Shown: piece after piece, positions 17,691 through 26,997 of the stretch
Layout: every line of letters starts with the position of its first letter
How positions within the stretch are numbered: the stretch's first letter is position 1
NCBI GenBank assembly: GCA_963739005.1
Contig: CAVTYQ010000007.1
Coordinates: 943,834-1,007,833, forward strand
DNA: 64,000 nucleotides
Source: DASWJZ01 sp963739005
GTDB taxonomy: Bacteria; Pseudomonadota; Alphaproteobacteria; Rhizobiales; Afifellaceae
Direction of reading: 5' to 3'
Translations under genes and position numbers: made by a program
Notes under the pieces: generated by a model
Databases searched by the model: none
The model's input: the letters and a program-made list of their open reading frames with translations, nothing else
Told to the model about the DNA's origin: nothing

Positions 17691-19082
17691 ATGACGAAGA
17701 CGCGTACGGAGACCGATTCCTTCGGTCCCCTGGAAGTTCCGGCTGACAAATACTGGGGCGCGCAGACCGCCCGCTCGCTGATCAATTTCCGCATCGGCAC
17801 GGAAACGATGCCGCTCTTGCTCATCCGGGCCTTCGGCATCATCAAGCGGGCGGCGGCGCTCACCAACAAGGATCTCGGCAAGCTCGATCCGCGCCTCGCC
17901 GACGCAATCGCCGCGGCGGCGCAGGAGGTGCTCGACGGCAAGCTCGACGACAACTTCCCGCTCGTCGTCTGGCAGACCGGCTCCGGCACGCAGACCAACA
18001 TGAACGCCAACGAGGTTATCGCCAACCGGGCGATCGAGATGCTCGGCGGCACGCTCGGATCGAAAAAGCCGGTGCATCCGAACGACCACGTCAACATGAG
18101 CCAGTCGTCGAACGATTCGTTTCCGACGGCGATGAACATCTCGGCCGCGGAAGCGATCGTGCAGAACCTGCTCCCGGCCGTGCAGCATCTGCGCGATGCG
18201 CTCAACCGCAAGGCGGCGCAGTTCGCCCACATCATCAAGATCGGCCGCACGCACACGCAGGACGCGACGCCGCTGACGCTCGGCCAGGAATTCTCCGGCT
18301 ACGTGGCGCAGCTCGAATACGGGCTGCGGCGCGTCAAGGAGGCTACGGAATATCTCTTCGAGCTTGCGCAGGGCGGCACCGCGGTCGGCACCGGCTTGAA
18401 CTGCCCGCCCGGGTTCCCGGAGCGCTTCGCCGAGATCGTCGCGGAAATTACCGGCCTTCCCTTCCGCACGGCGCCGAACAAGTTCGAGGCGATTGCCGCG
18501 CACGACGCCTATGTCTTCGCGCACGGCGCGTTGAACTCGCTTGCGGTCTCGCTCTTCAAGATCGCCAACGACATCCGCCTTCTCGGCTCCGGCCCGCGCT
18601 CGGGGCTCGGCGAGCTCAGCCTGCCGGAGAACGAGGCCGGCTCGTCGATCATGCCCGGCAAGGTCAACCCGACGCAGTCGGAGGCGATGACAATGGTCTG
18701 CACGCAGGTGATGGGCAACCAGACCACGCTCAGCGTCGCCGGCAGCCAAGGGCATTTCGAGCTCAACGTCTACAAGCCGGTCATGGCCTACGACATGCTG
18801 CAGTCGGTTCGGCTACTCTCCGACGCCTGCAACTCGTTCGCCGACAATTGCGTGGCCGGCATCGAAGCGAACGAGGCGCACATCGCGGCGCTGGTGGGGC
18901 GCTCGCTGATGCTCGTCACCGCGCTTGCGCCGAAGATCGGCTACGACAACGCCACCAAGGTCGCCAAGGCGGCGCACAAGAACGGCACGACTCTGAAAGA
19001 GGAAGCGGTCGGCATGGGCTTCGTCACCGCCGAAGAGTTCGACCAGATCGTGCGGCCGCAGAACATGATCGGACCGCAGTGA
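17691..19082 (+). CDS. fumC: Fumarate hydratase class II
   Basis: 463 residues, the usual FumC length. It interconverts fumarate and malate in the TCA cycle without an iron-sulfur cluster. Diagnostic segments: GPLEVPADKYWGAQT at the start, SSNDSFPTAMN, GRTHTQDATPLTLGQE, and the superfamily signature GSSIMPGKVNP (with catalytic Ser). The ATG follows GGGGAGCGGG. The next two genes, for DUF4169 and a ribbon-helix-helix protein, lie close behind, an arrangement I recognise from other Hyphomicrobiales. Confidence 0.96.
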   Translation: MTKTRTETDSFGPLEVPADKYWGAQTARSLINFRIGTETMPLLLIRAFGIIKRAAALTNKDLGKLDPRLADAIAAAAQEVLDGKLDDNFPLVVWQTGSGTQTNMNANEVIANRAIEMLGGTLGSKKPVHPNDHVNMSQSSNDSFPTAMNISAAEAIVQNLLPAVQHLRDALNRKAAQFAHIIKIGRTHTQDATPLTLGQEFSGYVAQLEYGLRRVKEATEYLFELAQGGTAVGTGLNCPPGFPERFAEIVAEITGLPFRTAPNKFEAIAAHDAYVFAHGALNSLAVSLFKIANDIRLLGSGPRSGLGELSLPENEAGSSIMPGKVNPTQSEAMTMVCTQVMGNQTTLSVAGSQGHFELNVYKPVMAYDMLQSVRLLSDACNSFADNCVAGIEANEAHIAALVGRSLMLVTALAPKIGYDNATKVAKAAHKNGTTLKEEAVGMGFVTAEEFDQIVRPQNMIGPQ

Positions 19083-19087
19083 GACAT

Positions 19088-19282
19088 GTGAGCGACCCCC
19101 TCAACCTGCGCCTCGCCAGGAAACACAAGCGCCGCGCCGAGAAGGAAGCGGAAGCGGCGGCGAAGCGGCTCGCACATGGCCGGTCCAAGGGCGAGACCAC
19201 CAAGGCCAAGCTCGTCAGTGCGCTCGAAGAGAAGCGCCTCGAAATGCACCGCCGCGCGCCGGACGACAAAGATTGCGGCTGA
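19088..19282 (+). CDS. DUF4169 family small basic protein
   Basis: 64 residues from a GTG at 19088, five bases after the fumC stop; an ATG two bases upstream is in the wrong frame. The sequence (VSDPLNLRLARKHKRRAEKE) is a charged helical protein of the DUF4169 type, rich in Ala, Lys, Arg and Glu. Function unknown; conserved beside fumC in related bacteria. Confidence 0.75.
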   Translation: MSDPLNLRLARKHKRRAEKEAEAAAKRLAHGRSKGETTKAKLVSALEEKRLEMHRRAPDDKDCG

Positions 19283-19306
19283 ACACGCGACCGGTATCCG
19301 AAGCCG

Positions 19307-19522
19307 ATGATCCGCAAGCGCTCCATCAAGCTCAAGGGGCACGCCACCAGCGTATCGCTCGAGGACGAGTATTGGCGCGAGCTGAAGCGCATGGCGGACG
19401 GGCTCGGGATTGCGCTTTCGGATCTCGTCGAACGGATCGATGCCGCGCGCGCCGGCGACAATCTCTCTTCAGCGCTTCGGCTCGCCGTGCTTGCCGATCT
19501 TAAGCACCACATCCGCGGCTAG
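19307..19522 (+). CDS. Ribbon-helix-helix domain protein (RHH_4 type)
   Basis: 71 residues: a beta-strand SIKLKGHATSVSLEDEYWRELKRMA followed by helices LGIALSDLVERIDAAR and SALRLAVLADLKHHI, the pattern of small RHH DNA-binding or related proteins (the IKLxGHxTSxxLE start is typical of the RHH_4 family). It forms a cluster with fumC and the DUF4169 gene. The regulatory target is unknown. Confidence 0.75.
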   Translation: MIRKRSIKLKGHATSVSLEDEYWRELKRMADGLGIALSDLVERIDAARAGDNLSSALRLAVLADLKHHIRG

Positions 19523-19542
19523 CGCGTCAGCCGCACGTCTCG

Positions 19543-22500
19543 CTAGCGGATTTTGACGATCGTGCCGTTCGACAGCATCTTGTACTCGGGGAGCGGCTTG
19601 GCAGGCACAGTTGGCGATGCGGGCGCGGCGGTGCGGGGGGCCGGCTCCGGTGCAGGCGTCTGCGACGGTGCTGCCGTCGGCGCCGGCGTCGGGTCCTGCG
19701 CGGGCGTCGTCGGCGCGGATTCTGGCACAAGGTCGATGGGCGGGCCGACCGGCGTCGTCTGCGGCGCGGTGGGCGCGGGTGCGGGTGCGGGCGATTCAGG
19801 CGTGCTCTGCTGTTCCGCCGCGTGCCGTTCCGCTTCCGCTTGACGGGCCGCTTCTTCCGCCTTGCGGGCCGCCTCCTCCGCCTCGACGCGCTGGCGCTCC
19901 GCCTCAAGCGTTTCGAGCTCTTTCAGCTGGCGCTGCAGGAAGCGGCTGCGCATCAGGTTCAGCAACGGATCGAGATCGATCTGCCGGTCGGGGCTCTCGA
20001 TGTCGCCGGAGAAGCGGATCGGCACGTAGGGCTGCGTTTCGTCGGCTCCGACGTCGCCGCTCCTGACCGCCCACTGGCTCTGCAGCGTCAGCCGGGTGAG
20101 GTCAAAGGTCGCGTCGGCGAGTATCGCGGTCGAGCCCGACTCGAGCGAGACGGTCGGGATGCTCATGACTCCGTTGGCGATGGCGAACGACCCCGCCGCG
20201 CGCCCGATATCAACGGCGCCCGAGCCGAAAAGCGTGGCAAAGGTTTCGCGCGCCTTGGTCTCGTCGGGCTCCTTCTTCTCCTCCGCCAAGGCCATGACCG
20301 CGGTCAGCGCGCCCGGGTTCAGAGCGTTCAGGCGGCCGGCGTCGATCGCAAACGAGCCGCTTCCGGCAAGAGTCGCCACGACGCCGGCCGTGCTCCTTCC
20401 GCGGCCGGCGACGTCGAACGACGCATCGAGCTTGCCCGAGGCGACGGGCAAGCCGGCGCGCTCCCACACCAGTCCTTCTATAGCGCCGCCGGTCAGACCG
20501 CCGCGGAGCGACAGATCGACCGCGCCGTCTTGAACCGTCGCGCTCAGCGCTCCCTTCAGCACGCCGCCCGCGAAGCTGGCCGAATCGAGGTCGAGCTGCA
20601 GCTTGCCGTCGGCGAGCTGCAGGCCGAGGTTGGCATCGGTCGCCGCGAGCGGCGCACCGACGTCGAGCGTCGCCGCGTCGAGCTTGAGATCGAGGGCCAC
20701 ATCCCGCGGCAGCGGGTTGGCGAACGGCGTGTCGCTCCAACCCGTGTCGCCGACGCCCGGCGTCGCGCCGACGGCAAGCCCGGCAAGCGTCGGCGCGGAG
20801 ACGGCCGCGAGCTTAAGGTTCCCGGAAAGCCGGATATTCGGCGCAAGCGTCGCGTCGACCGCGCCGCTTATCGGTCCACCGTCAAAATCCCCCTTATCGA
20901 AAACAACGCCGACCTTGCCCTGCGAATACTCGAGGCGGCCGGCGGCGGAGGCGGCGTGCCCTTCTCCGACCCCCGGCGCGGCAATCCCGGCAAGCAGGAA
21001 CAGCGGATCGATATCGGCGGTCTTGGCGGTGAACGCGCCGGCGACCGAGGGCTCGCCGTCACGGAACGCCGTGCTCCCGTCATAGGCTACGTCCACACCG
21101 GCGATCGAGCCGGTGAGCTTGAGCTTGCCGCCCGCGGCGAGTGCGCCCTCGAAATCCGCGTCGAGCTTGAGCGGGCCGGAACGCACCGGCAGTGCGGCAA
21201 GGCCAGCTTGTCTCAGCACCGTGCCGCTATCCTCGCCGTCGGCATGCACCTTCAGCGAGCCGGCGAGCGTCGAAAGATCGCCAAGCGACCCCTTCCCTTC
21301 GCCCTCCAGCGTCAGATGCGTTGCCGCGAAGCTCCCGGTCAACGCCACCGAAAGCTTCTCGCCCGCCGCGCCCGCCTCAGCCGAGACATCGGCGACGACC
21401 GGCGAGAGAATCGGCGCGACGTCCTTCAGGTGCCGGGCGATCCGGCTCTCCGGCGCCAGGCTTGCGAGGAACTCCGCCGCGCCGCCGAAATTCTCCGCCT
21501 TGATCGAAGCCTCGATGGAGCCGGAGGGTTTTCCGAACGGGTCGCGAATACTGCCGAGCGCCTCCACGCTCGCCCCGGCGAGGTCGGCGACGGAGAGCTT
21601 GCGAAGGTCAAGCTCGCCCCCCTCGAACCCGCCCTCGATAACGACGGAGTGCGCGTCGATCCCGCCTGCGCTCACGACGTCGGCCTTCAGCGACAGCGTC
21701 ATCTGCTCGATGTTTCCGGCGGCCACCGTCTTGCCGGCAAGGAGTTCGGCGAGGGCGCGCGCTTCGACGAGGTCGGCGCGATCGGCGGCGAGATCGACCG
21801 TCACGAAGTAGTGACCGGATTCCTGGAAGCGCCGGACGTCGACGGAACCGCGCATCGTTCCCGCGCCGGTCGCCGCGGTCAGGTTGGAGAGGCGCTGCTC
21901 GTCGGGACCGAAGTCGACGTCGGCGTCGAGGGCGAAGCGCCCGATCTTCGTCGCCGAGCCGACCTCGCCGCGCCACCAGCCGGCGAAGGCCGCCGGTCGC
22001 TGCGACGCGATATGGGCCCGGCCGCGGAAGGTGGCGCTGGAATCGATTCCGAACGTTCCGGCAAGCGTCACTTCCGTCTCGCCGGGGAGAACCGCGGAGA
22101 AGCGGTCGACGCGCCAGGCGCCGTCGCCGGTCGAGAGATCGGCGGCGAGAGCCTGCACCACGCCGCCGCCGACGACCGCGCCCTGCGCCGAAAGATGCAG
22201 CGTGCCCGGTATCGGGGGAAGCGGAAGCGCGGGAAGTTGCTCGGCGACCACTTTCACGGCGGATTCGATCGCAACGGGCGCGTCCGTCCCGCCGCCAAGG
22301 GTGCTGTCGAGGTCGATCTGCCGCGCCGAGAGCGTGGCGTCGAAGTGCGGCGCGGCGGCAAAGTCGAGCTTTCCTTCCGCCTGCAAAATGAGCGGCCGCT
22401 CCGTGGCGCCGTAGGAAATCTGCAGCGCGCTCACGCTGAGCGCCGTCGGCTCGAGCGCGAAGCCGCCGGCTGCGTGGAAGTCCGCCCACGGCGAACGCTC

Positions 22501-23247
22501 GGCCGCCGGGTCCTTCGGCTCGAGGCCGGCCACCGTCACCGTGCCCTCGTATTTCGGCGGCTCTCCGTTGACGATCGTGAGCTTCCCATCCGTCGACAGC
22601 GTCACCGGGTAGTCGGGGGAGCGGGCGGAAGCCTTGGCGGTGACGGAGCCATCGGCGAAGCGCCCGAAGCTGACGCTGAGCGCGATCGGCTGGTCTTCCA
22701 GAGCGAAGTTGGCTTCGACCTTGCCGGGGCCTATGAGCGTGTCGGCCTCGACCACCGCGTCGATGCTCTCGGCGTGCCACGCGTGACCGCTGCGGCTGTC
22801 GAAGACGATCGCGCTCCCCTTGTCGATCTCCAGCCGCTCAAGCGAGATGCGCCCGGCGTCGAGCCGCCAGGAGCCGCTCAGCGCCCCCTCCCCGGCGGCA
22901 AGCTTGGCCAGATCGACGTGGAAGACCGGCCGCTCCATCGTCATCTGGATGATGCGGACCTCGCCGCGCAGAAGCGGCGCAAGCTCGACCTCCGCGCGGA
23001 AGCGCTCCATCTTCACGTCCGGCGCCGCCGGGTCCCCGACATCGACGTCGGTGAAGCTCAGAACCGGCGTCGGCAGCAGGCGGACGCTCGCCTTTCCGGC
23101 GACGGTGACGGGCCGGCCGACATAGGCCGTCGCCTCGCGCTCGAAGGTTTGCCGATACGACGTCCAATCGACAAAGTGCGGCCCTATCAGAGCCGTGAAA
23201 AGGATCACGATGATTAGAGTGCCGGCGCCAATGAAGAACTTGCTCAG
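19543..23247 (-). CDS. AsmA-family envelope protein, very large
   Basis: About 1234 residues. The N-terminus has a membrane anchor ending GPHFVDWTSYR and the typical AsmA start of YVGRPVTVAGKASVRLLPTPVLSF; long beta-rich repeats follow, then a C-terminal Glu/Ala coiled coil and a Pro/Ala-rich tail. AsmA-like proteins are inner-membrane-anchored and thought to support lipid transport or outer-membrane assembly. A GTG at 23208 would cut the anchor in half; a CTG at 23247, seven bases after GGAG and followed by SKFFIGAGTLIIVILF, restores a complete anchor and is preferred, though CTG starts are rare. An extensive open frame on the opposite strand is a codon-bias shadow. Confidence 0.85.
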   Translation of the reverse strand: MSKFFIGAGTLIIVILFTALIGPHFVDWTSYRQTFEREATAYVGRPVTVAGKASVRLLPTPVLSFTDVDVGDPAAPDVKMERFRAEVELAPLLRGEVRIIQMTMERPVFHVDLAKLAAGEGALSGSWRLDAGRISLERLEIDKGSAIVFDSRSGHAWHAESIDAVVEADTLIGPGKVEANFALEDQPIALSVSFGRFADGSVTAKASARSPDYPVTLSTDGKLTIVNGEPPKYEGTVTVAGLEPKDPAAERSPWADFHAAGGFALEPTALSVSALQISYGATERPLILQAEGKLDFAAAPHFDATLSARQIDLDSTLGGGTDAPVAIESAVKVVAEQLPALPLPPIPGTLHLSAQGAVVGGGVVQALAADLSTGDGAWRVDRFSAVLPGETEVTLAGTFGIDSSATFRGRAHIASQRPAAFAGWWRGEVGSATKIGRFALDADVDFGPDEQRLSNLTAATGAGTMRGSVDVRRFQESGHYFVTVDLAADRADLVEARALAELLAGKTVAAGNIEQMTLSLKADVVSAGGIDAHSVVIEGGFEGGELDLRKLSVADLAGASVEALGSIRDPFGKPSGSIEASIKAENFGGAAEFLASLAPESRIARHLKDVAPILSPVVADVSAEAGAAGEKLSVALTGSFAATHLTLEGEGKGSLGDLSTLAGSLKVHADGEDSGTVLRQAGLAALPVRSGPLKLDADFEGALAAGGKLKLTGSIAGVDVAYDGSTAFRDGEPSVAGAFTAKTADIDPLFLLAGIAAPGVGEGHAASAAGRLEYSQGKVGVVFDKGDFDGGPISGAVDATLAPNIRLSGNLKLAAVSAPTLAGLAVGATPGVGDTGWSDTPFANPLPRDVALDLKLDAATLDVGAPLAATDANLGLQLADGKLQLDLDSASFAGGVLKGALSATVQDGAVDLSLRGGLTGGAIEGLVWERAGLPVASGKLDASFDVAGRGRSTAGVVATLAGSGSFAIDAGRLNALNPGALTAVMALAEEKKEPDETKARETFATLFGSGAVDIGRAAGSFAIANGVMSIPTVSLESGSTAILADATFDLTRLTLQSQWAVRSGDVGADETQPYVPIRFSGDIESPDRQIDLDPLLNLMRSRFLQRQLKELETLEAERQRVEAEEAARKAEEAARQAEAERHAAEQQSTPESPAPAPAPTAPQTTPVGPPIDLVPESAPTTPAQDPTPAPTAAPSQTPAPEPAPRTAAPASPTVPAKPLPEYKMLSNGTIVKIR

Positions 23248-23294
23248 CTCTCGTCTCCTCGTCGCCTAACGTCGCTTCCGGTCCGCTCGATTCA

Positions 23295-23370
23295 GATGAG
23301 GGCACATTTGCTTTGTTCGAACGTGATCTTGTCCGAAAATCCGGTCCCACTTGTCGCGATCATGCTCTAG
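23295..23370. repeat. Rhizobiales-type interspersed intergenic repeat
   Basis: The minus strand of this stretch reads CTAGAGCATGATC...AAGTGG...CCGG..TTTCGGACAAGATCA, which I recognise as a variant of a short repeat scattered in many Hyphomicrobiales genomes (core GAGCATGATC...AAGTGG...CCGGTTTTCGGA). The copy is partly degenerate. Its CTAG end supplies the stop codon of the flavoprotein gene at 23367-23369. Recognition is from memory of the motif; only one copy is seen in this window. Confidence 0.55.
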
Positions 23371-24776
23371 CCCGTCATCCGGACGATCTTCCCCGGGTTC
23401 ATGATGTTCAAGGGGTCTATCGCGGATTTGATCGCGCGCATCGTGCCAAGCGCCGAACCGAGCTCGCTTTCGAGAAACTCGATCTTGCCCTGGCCGATCC
23501 CGTGCTCGCCCGTGCAGGTGCCGTCCATGGCGATGGCGCGCGCGGCGAGCCGGGCGAGAAGCTCCTCGGCGGCCTTCATCTCGGTCGAATCCTCCGTATC
23601 GACGAGGACGCTCACGTGGAAATTGCCGTCGCCGGCGTGACCGACGATAGGCGCAAGCAGCTTCAGCCGCGCGAGGTCCGCCTGGGTCTCCCCGACGCAG
23701 TCAGCGAGCCGCGAGATCGGGACACAGACGTCGGTGGCGAAGATGTCGACGCCGGGCCTGAGCTCGCGTGCGGCAAAATAGGCGTCGTGCCGCGCCTGCC
23801 AGAGCTTCTGGCGATCCTCCTCGCGCGTCTCCCAGAGAAAACGGTCGCCGCCGAATTCCGCCGCGATCGCCCCGAACTCCTGCGCCTGCTCCGCAACGCC
23901 GGCCGGCGTGCCGTGGAACTCCAGGAAGAGCGCCGGGCTTTCCGGAAGGTCGAGATGCGAATGCATGTTGCAGGCCTTGACCTGCAAGGCGTCGGCAAGC
24001 TCGATCCGCGCGACTGGGATGCCGTACTGGATCGTCGCGATCACGGTGCGGCAGGCGGAGTCGACATCGGGAAAGCTGCATACCGCCGCGGAGATCGCCT
24101 GCGGTATTCCCTGCAGGCGAAGCGTCAGCTCGGTGATGATGCCGAGCGTCCCCTCCGAACCGATCAGGAGCCGCGTCAGATCGTAGCCGGCGGCCGTCTT
24201 CTTGGCGCGATTCGCGGTCTTCAGAAGCGAGCCGTCGGGCATGACCGCCGTCAGGTTCAGGACATTGTCCTTCATGGTGCCGTAGCGCACCGCATTGGTG
24301 CCGGAGGCGCGTGTCGACGCCATGCCGCCGAGGCTCGCGTCGGCGCCCGGATCGATCGGAAAGAAGAGGCCGGAATCGCGAAGATGCGCGTTCACCTGCT
24401 TGCGCGTCACCCCCGGCTCGACCACGCAGTCGAGATCCTCCGCGTGGACGGCAACGATGCGGCTCATGCGCGAAAGGTCGATAGAGATTCCGCCGAACGG
24501 CGCGTTCAGATGCCCTTCGAGCGACGAGCCGGTGCCGAAGGGGATGATGGGGGTCAGATGATCGGCGCAGACGCGGACGACCTCCTGCACTTCCGCCGCG
24601 TTCTCCGCGAAGACGACGGCGTCGGGCGGCTGGTTCGTGAGCCAGGTGGTGGTGTGGCCGTGCTGCTCGCGTACGGACGCGGCCTCGGAGAGGCGCTCGC
24701 CGAACCGCTGCTTCAGGACCGCGACGGCGAGCCCAATTCCGCTCTCGTTGCGCCGTGCCGCTGCGGCGGATTTCAT
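23367..24776 (-). CDS. FAD-binding oxidoreductase, D-lactate dehydrogenase (cytochrome)/GlcD-like
   Basis: 469 residues. A PCMH-type FAD domain (about 45-225) shows IIPFGTGSSLEGHLNAP, PGADASLGGMASTRASGTNAVRYG and LLIGSEGTLGIITELTLRL. The C-terminal FAD-oxidase domain includes VGHAGDGNFHVSVLVD and CTGEHGIGQGK, ending with LNIMNPGKIV. The HAGDGNFH and GEHG histidines are typical of D-lactate/2-hydroxyacid dehydrogenases. Substrate is most likely D-lactate or a related D-2-hydroxyacid, with electrons going to the respiratory chain. The ATG at 24776 begins the family similarity. A 13-base palindrome lies 75 bases upstream. Confidence 0.85.
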   Translation of the reverse strand: MKSAAAARRNESGIGLAVAVLKQRFGERLSEAASVREQHGHTTTWLTNQPPDAVVFAENAAEVQEVVRVCADHLTPIIPFGTGSSLEGHLNAPFGGISIDLSRMSRIVAVHAEDLDCVVEPGVTRKQVNAHLRDSGLFFPIDPGADASLGGMASTRASGTNAVRYGTMKDNVLNLTAVMPDGSLLKTANRAKKTAAGYDLTRLLIGSEGTLGIITELTLRLQGIPQAISAAVCSFPDVDSACRTVIATIQYGIPVARIELADALQVKACNMHSHLDLPESPALFLEFHGTPAGVAEQAQEFGAIAAEFGGDRFLWETREEDRQKLWQARHDAYFAARELRPGVDIFATDVCVPISRLADCVGETQADLARLKLLAPIVGHAGDGNFHVSVLVDTEDSTEMKAAEELLARLAARAIAMDGTCTGEHGIGQGKIEFLESELGSALGTMRAIKSAIDPLNIMNPGKIVRMTG

Positions 24777-24850
24777 GGGTAGGACTGCTCCGTTTGTCGC
24801 GCCGAAAATAGCAAGAAGACTCCAATGCTGTCCAAAGCGCCAGCCTGAAA

Positions 24851-24863
24851 TCACAAATTGTGA
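24851..24863. promoter_or_regulatory. Palindrome TCACAAATTGTGA upstream of the flavoprotein gene
   Basis: Six-base arms TCACAA and TTGTGA around a single A, in the intergenic region between the flavoprotein and CLC genes. Its shape suits a dimeric regulator, for instance a GntR-type one, but no such regulator gene is nearby. Confidence 0.3.
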
Positions 24864-24953
24864 ATACGGGGCCGCGCCATCGAAGCGGTGCACCCGGAAT
24901 CGGGCCGGATTGCGCCGCCGTTCTCGGCCCGACGCCGACGCCGGCGCGGAGCG

Positions 24954-26777
24954 TCAAGAATAGTGGTTGCGGACCACTGCGGAGGCGATCTCAGGCGAGT
25001 CGATCACGCCGACCACGTCGTCCGGCCGCGGCACGGCGCCGGCCGGCTTGACCACGATCGCGAAAGACCGCGCCCGGCGGCTCATGCGCGAGATGATGGC
25101 GTTCAGGATGCTGGTTTCCGGTGCGATGACGAAGTCGTCGGACACGATGTCGCGGAGCGTCTGCACGCCGTTTGCGGCCGGCGCGTAGGGCACCGCCGCG
25201 AAGCGGACGAAGCCGGCGATGCGCCCCTCGTCCGCAACCACGATGTGGGTGTTGGGCTTCCCCAGCACCGCGTTGAGCGCCTCTCCGATCGGCATGTCGA
25301 TCGGGAGCACGACGAAGTTGCGGCTCATCAGGTCGCGCGCCTGCTGCACGAGATACATATTGGTGTGCCGAATCGTGGGGATCGGGCGCCCGCGGTTCCG
25401 GAGCTTGACGGTGTAGATGTTGTCCGCGATGAGCGCCCGCCTGATGCCGACGGCAAGCGCGACGGTCAGCACCAGCGGCACGATGACGTTGTAGTCGCGC
25501 GTCATCTCGAAGATCATCACGATCGCGGTCATCGACGCGCCGGTGGCGCCGCCGACGAGCGCGCCCATCCCCACCACCGCGTATTCGATGACCGAGAAGC
25601 TCGCGTTCGGAAAGATCATCTGTCCAAGCGTCCCGAGACCGGCGCCAAGCGTCGCGCCGATGAAGAGCGACGGCGAAAAGACGCCGCCCGAAGCGCCGGC
25701 GCCGAGACTGATCGTCGTTGCGAGGAGCTTGCCGAGGCAGAGCGCCGCCAGGAGAAGGACGGTCCACGGCGTCCCATCCAGGATCGCCTGGATGCTCGCG
25801 TAACCGACGCCGGCGGTGTGCAGGTGACCGGTGGCGAGATAGAAGCCGTAAGCGAGCAGACCGATCAGCAGCATGCCGACCACGTTCTGCGTATAGGCAT
25901 TGCCGGGGAGCGTCGGGAAGAAGTCCTCGCAGAACGCGAGCGTCCTGATGAACGCCCAGGATGCGAAACCGGCAGAGATTCCGAGAAGGACGAAGCCGGT
26001 CAGCTCAATCGGGTTGATCGGCGGTGATGGTGGCAGGGCCGCCGCGGGAACGAAGAAAGCCGGATCGAGGCCGAAGGCGAGACGCCCGATCGACGTCGCC
26101 GTCGCCGTCGCCACCACGACCGGCAGGAACGTGCGGTTGCTGACTTCCGGCAGGAGAAGCTCGACGGCGAACATCACGCCGCCGAGCGGCGTATTGAAGG
26201 TCGCGGCGATGCCGGCGCCCGCGCCGGCCGATAAAAGCGTGATCTTTTGCCAGGTCGGAAGCTTGAGCGCGCGCGCGAGCGTGGAGCCGAACGACGCGCC
26301 GATCTGGATGATCGGCCCCTCGCGCCCGACCGACGCTCCGCTTCCGATCGAAATCGCCGAAGCGATCGACTTCACCACCGCGACGACGCCGCGCACGTCG
26401 CCCTTGTTGTGATAGACGGCGTACATCACCTCCGGCACGCCATGGCCCTTCGCCTCCGGCGCGAAGGTCTGCACCAGCCAGATCACGACCAGGCCGCCAA
26501 CGACCGGGGCCAGGATGACGAACGGACCCCACGGGTTCAGGAAGTCAAAGTGGTTGGCGTCGCTGGTCGCGGAGAAGATGCCGAGAAAGAACGCGTTGTG
26601 GACGAGCGCGATCATCGCCCGGAAGATGACGGCGCCCAGTGCGGCAACGACGCCGATGATGCATGCGAGCACGCAAAGGACAGGTAAGCTCAGCGTCCTT
26701 TCCTGCGCAGCGGCATCGACATCGGACGGGCCAGGCCCCCCCGCAAGTTGGTCTGGTTGGGCCGGGATGTCCGTCAC
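24954..26777 (-). CDS. CLC-type chloride channel/antiporter with C-terminal CBS pair
   Basis: 607 residues from a GTG at 26777 (AAGGA eight bases upstream). The membrane domain (about 25-440) carries the three anion-site motifs: GHGVPEV (equivalent to GSGIPE of E. coli ClcA), GREGP with the gating glutamate, and GGVFSPSLF (GxFxP). The gating Glu suggests a Cl-/H+ exchanger rather than a simple channel. The C-terminal part (from about 470) contains two CBS-like segments (DLMSRNFVVLPIDMPIGEAL and LRDIVSDDFVIAPETSILNA), likely regulatory. The His in place of the first-motif Ser is common in this bacterial subgroup, as far as I recall. Confidence 0.92.
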   Translation of the reverse strand: MTDIPAQPDQLAGGPGPSDVDAAAQERTLSLPVLCVLACIIGVVAALGAVIFRAMIALVHNAFFLGIFSATSDANHFDFLNPWGPFVILAPVVGGLVVIWLVQTFAPEAKGHGVPEVMYAVYHNKGDVRGVVAVVKSIASAISIGSGASVGREGPIIQIGASFGSTLARALKLPTWQKITLLSAGAGAGIAATFNTPLGGVMFAVELLLPEVSNRTFLPVVVATATATSIGRLAFGLDPAFFVPAAALPPSPPINPIELTGFVLLGISAGFASWAFIRTLAFCEDFFPTLPGNAYTQNVVGMLLIGLLAYGFYLATGHLHTAGVGYASIQAILDGTPWTVLLLAALCLGKLLATTISLGAGASGGVFSPSLFIGATLGAGLGTLGQMIFPNASFSVIEYAVVGMGALVGGATGASMTAIVMIFEMTRDYNVIVPLVLTVALAVGIRRALIADNIYTVKLRNRGRPIPTIRHTNMYLVQQARDLMSRNFVVLPIDMPIGEALNAVLGKPNTHIVVADEGRIAGFVRFAAVPYAPAANGVQTLRDIVSDDFVIAPETSILNAIISRMSRRARSFAIVVKPAGAVPRPDDVVGVIDSPEIASAVVRNHYS

Positions 26778-26997
26778 GAAAGAAGTCCTTCCAACTTCGC
26801 AGGCGCCGAGAGAGGGGCGAAATGTCGGGCTCGGCGGGGCAATCCGGGGTCGGAAGCTCCGGGGGCCGATCCTCTGCTCCTGCACGGGCGGCCGCCTCCG
26901 CGTCAACCCCGCAGAAGACTAATCCTCCGCCGGCTGCCTGCGTGACAAGCGAGAACGGGTGTTGGTGGGCGCGGCAGTTCCCCGCAGCGGAAACCGT

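Noticed and set aside
19822..23217. Plus-strand open frame of about 1131 codons opposite the AsmA gene
   Set aside because: Low-complexity Arg/Glu/Gly composition typical of antisense frames in GC-rich DNA; the minus strand encodes recognisable AsmA.
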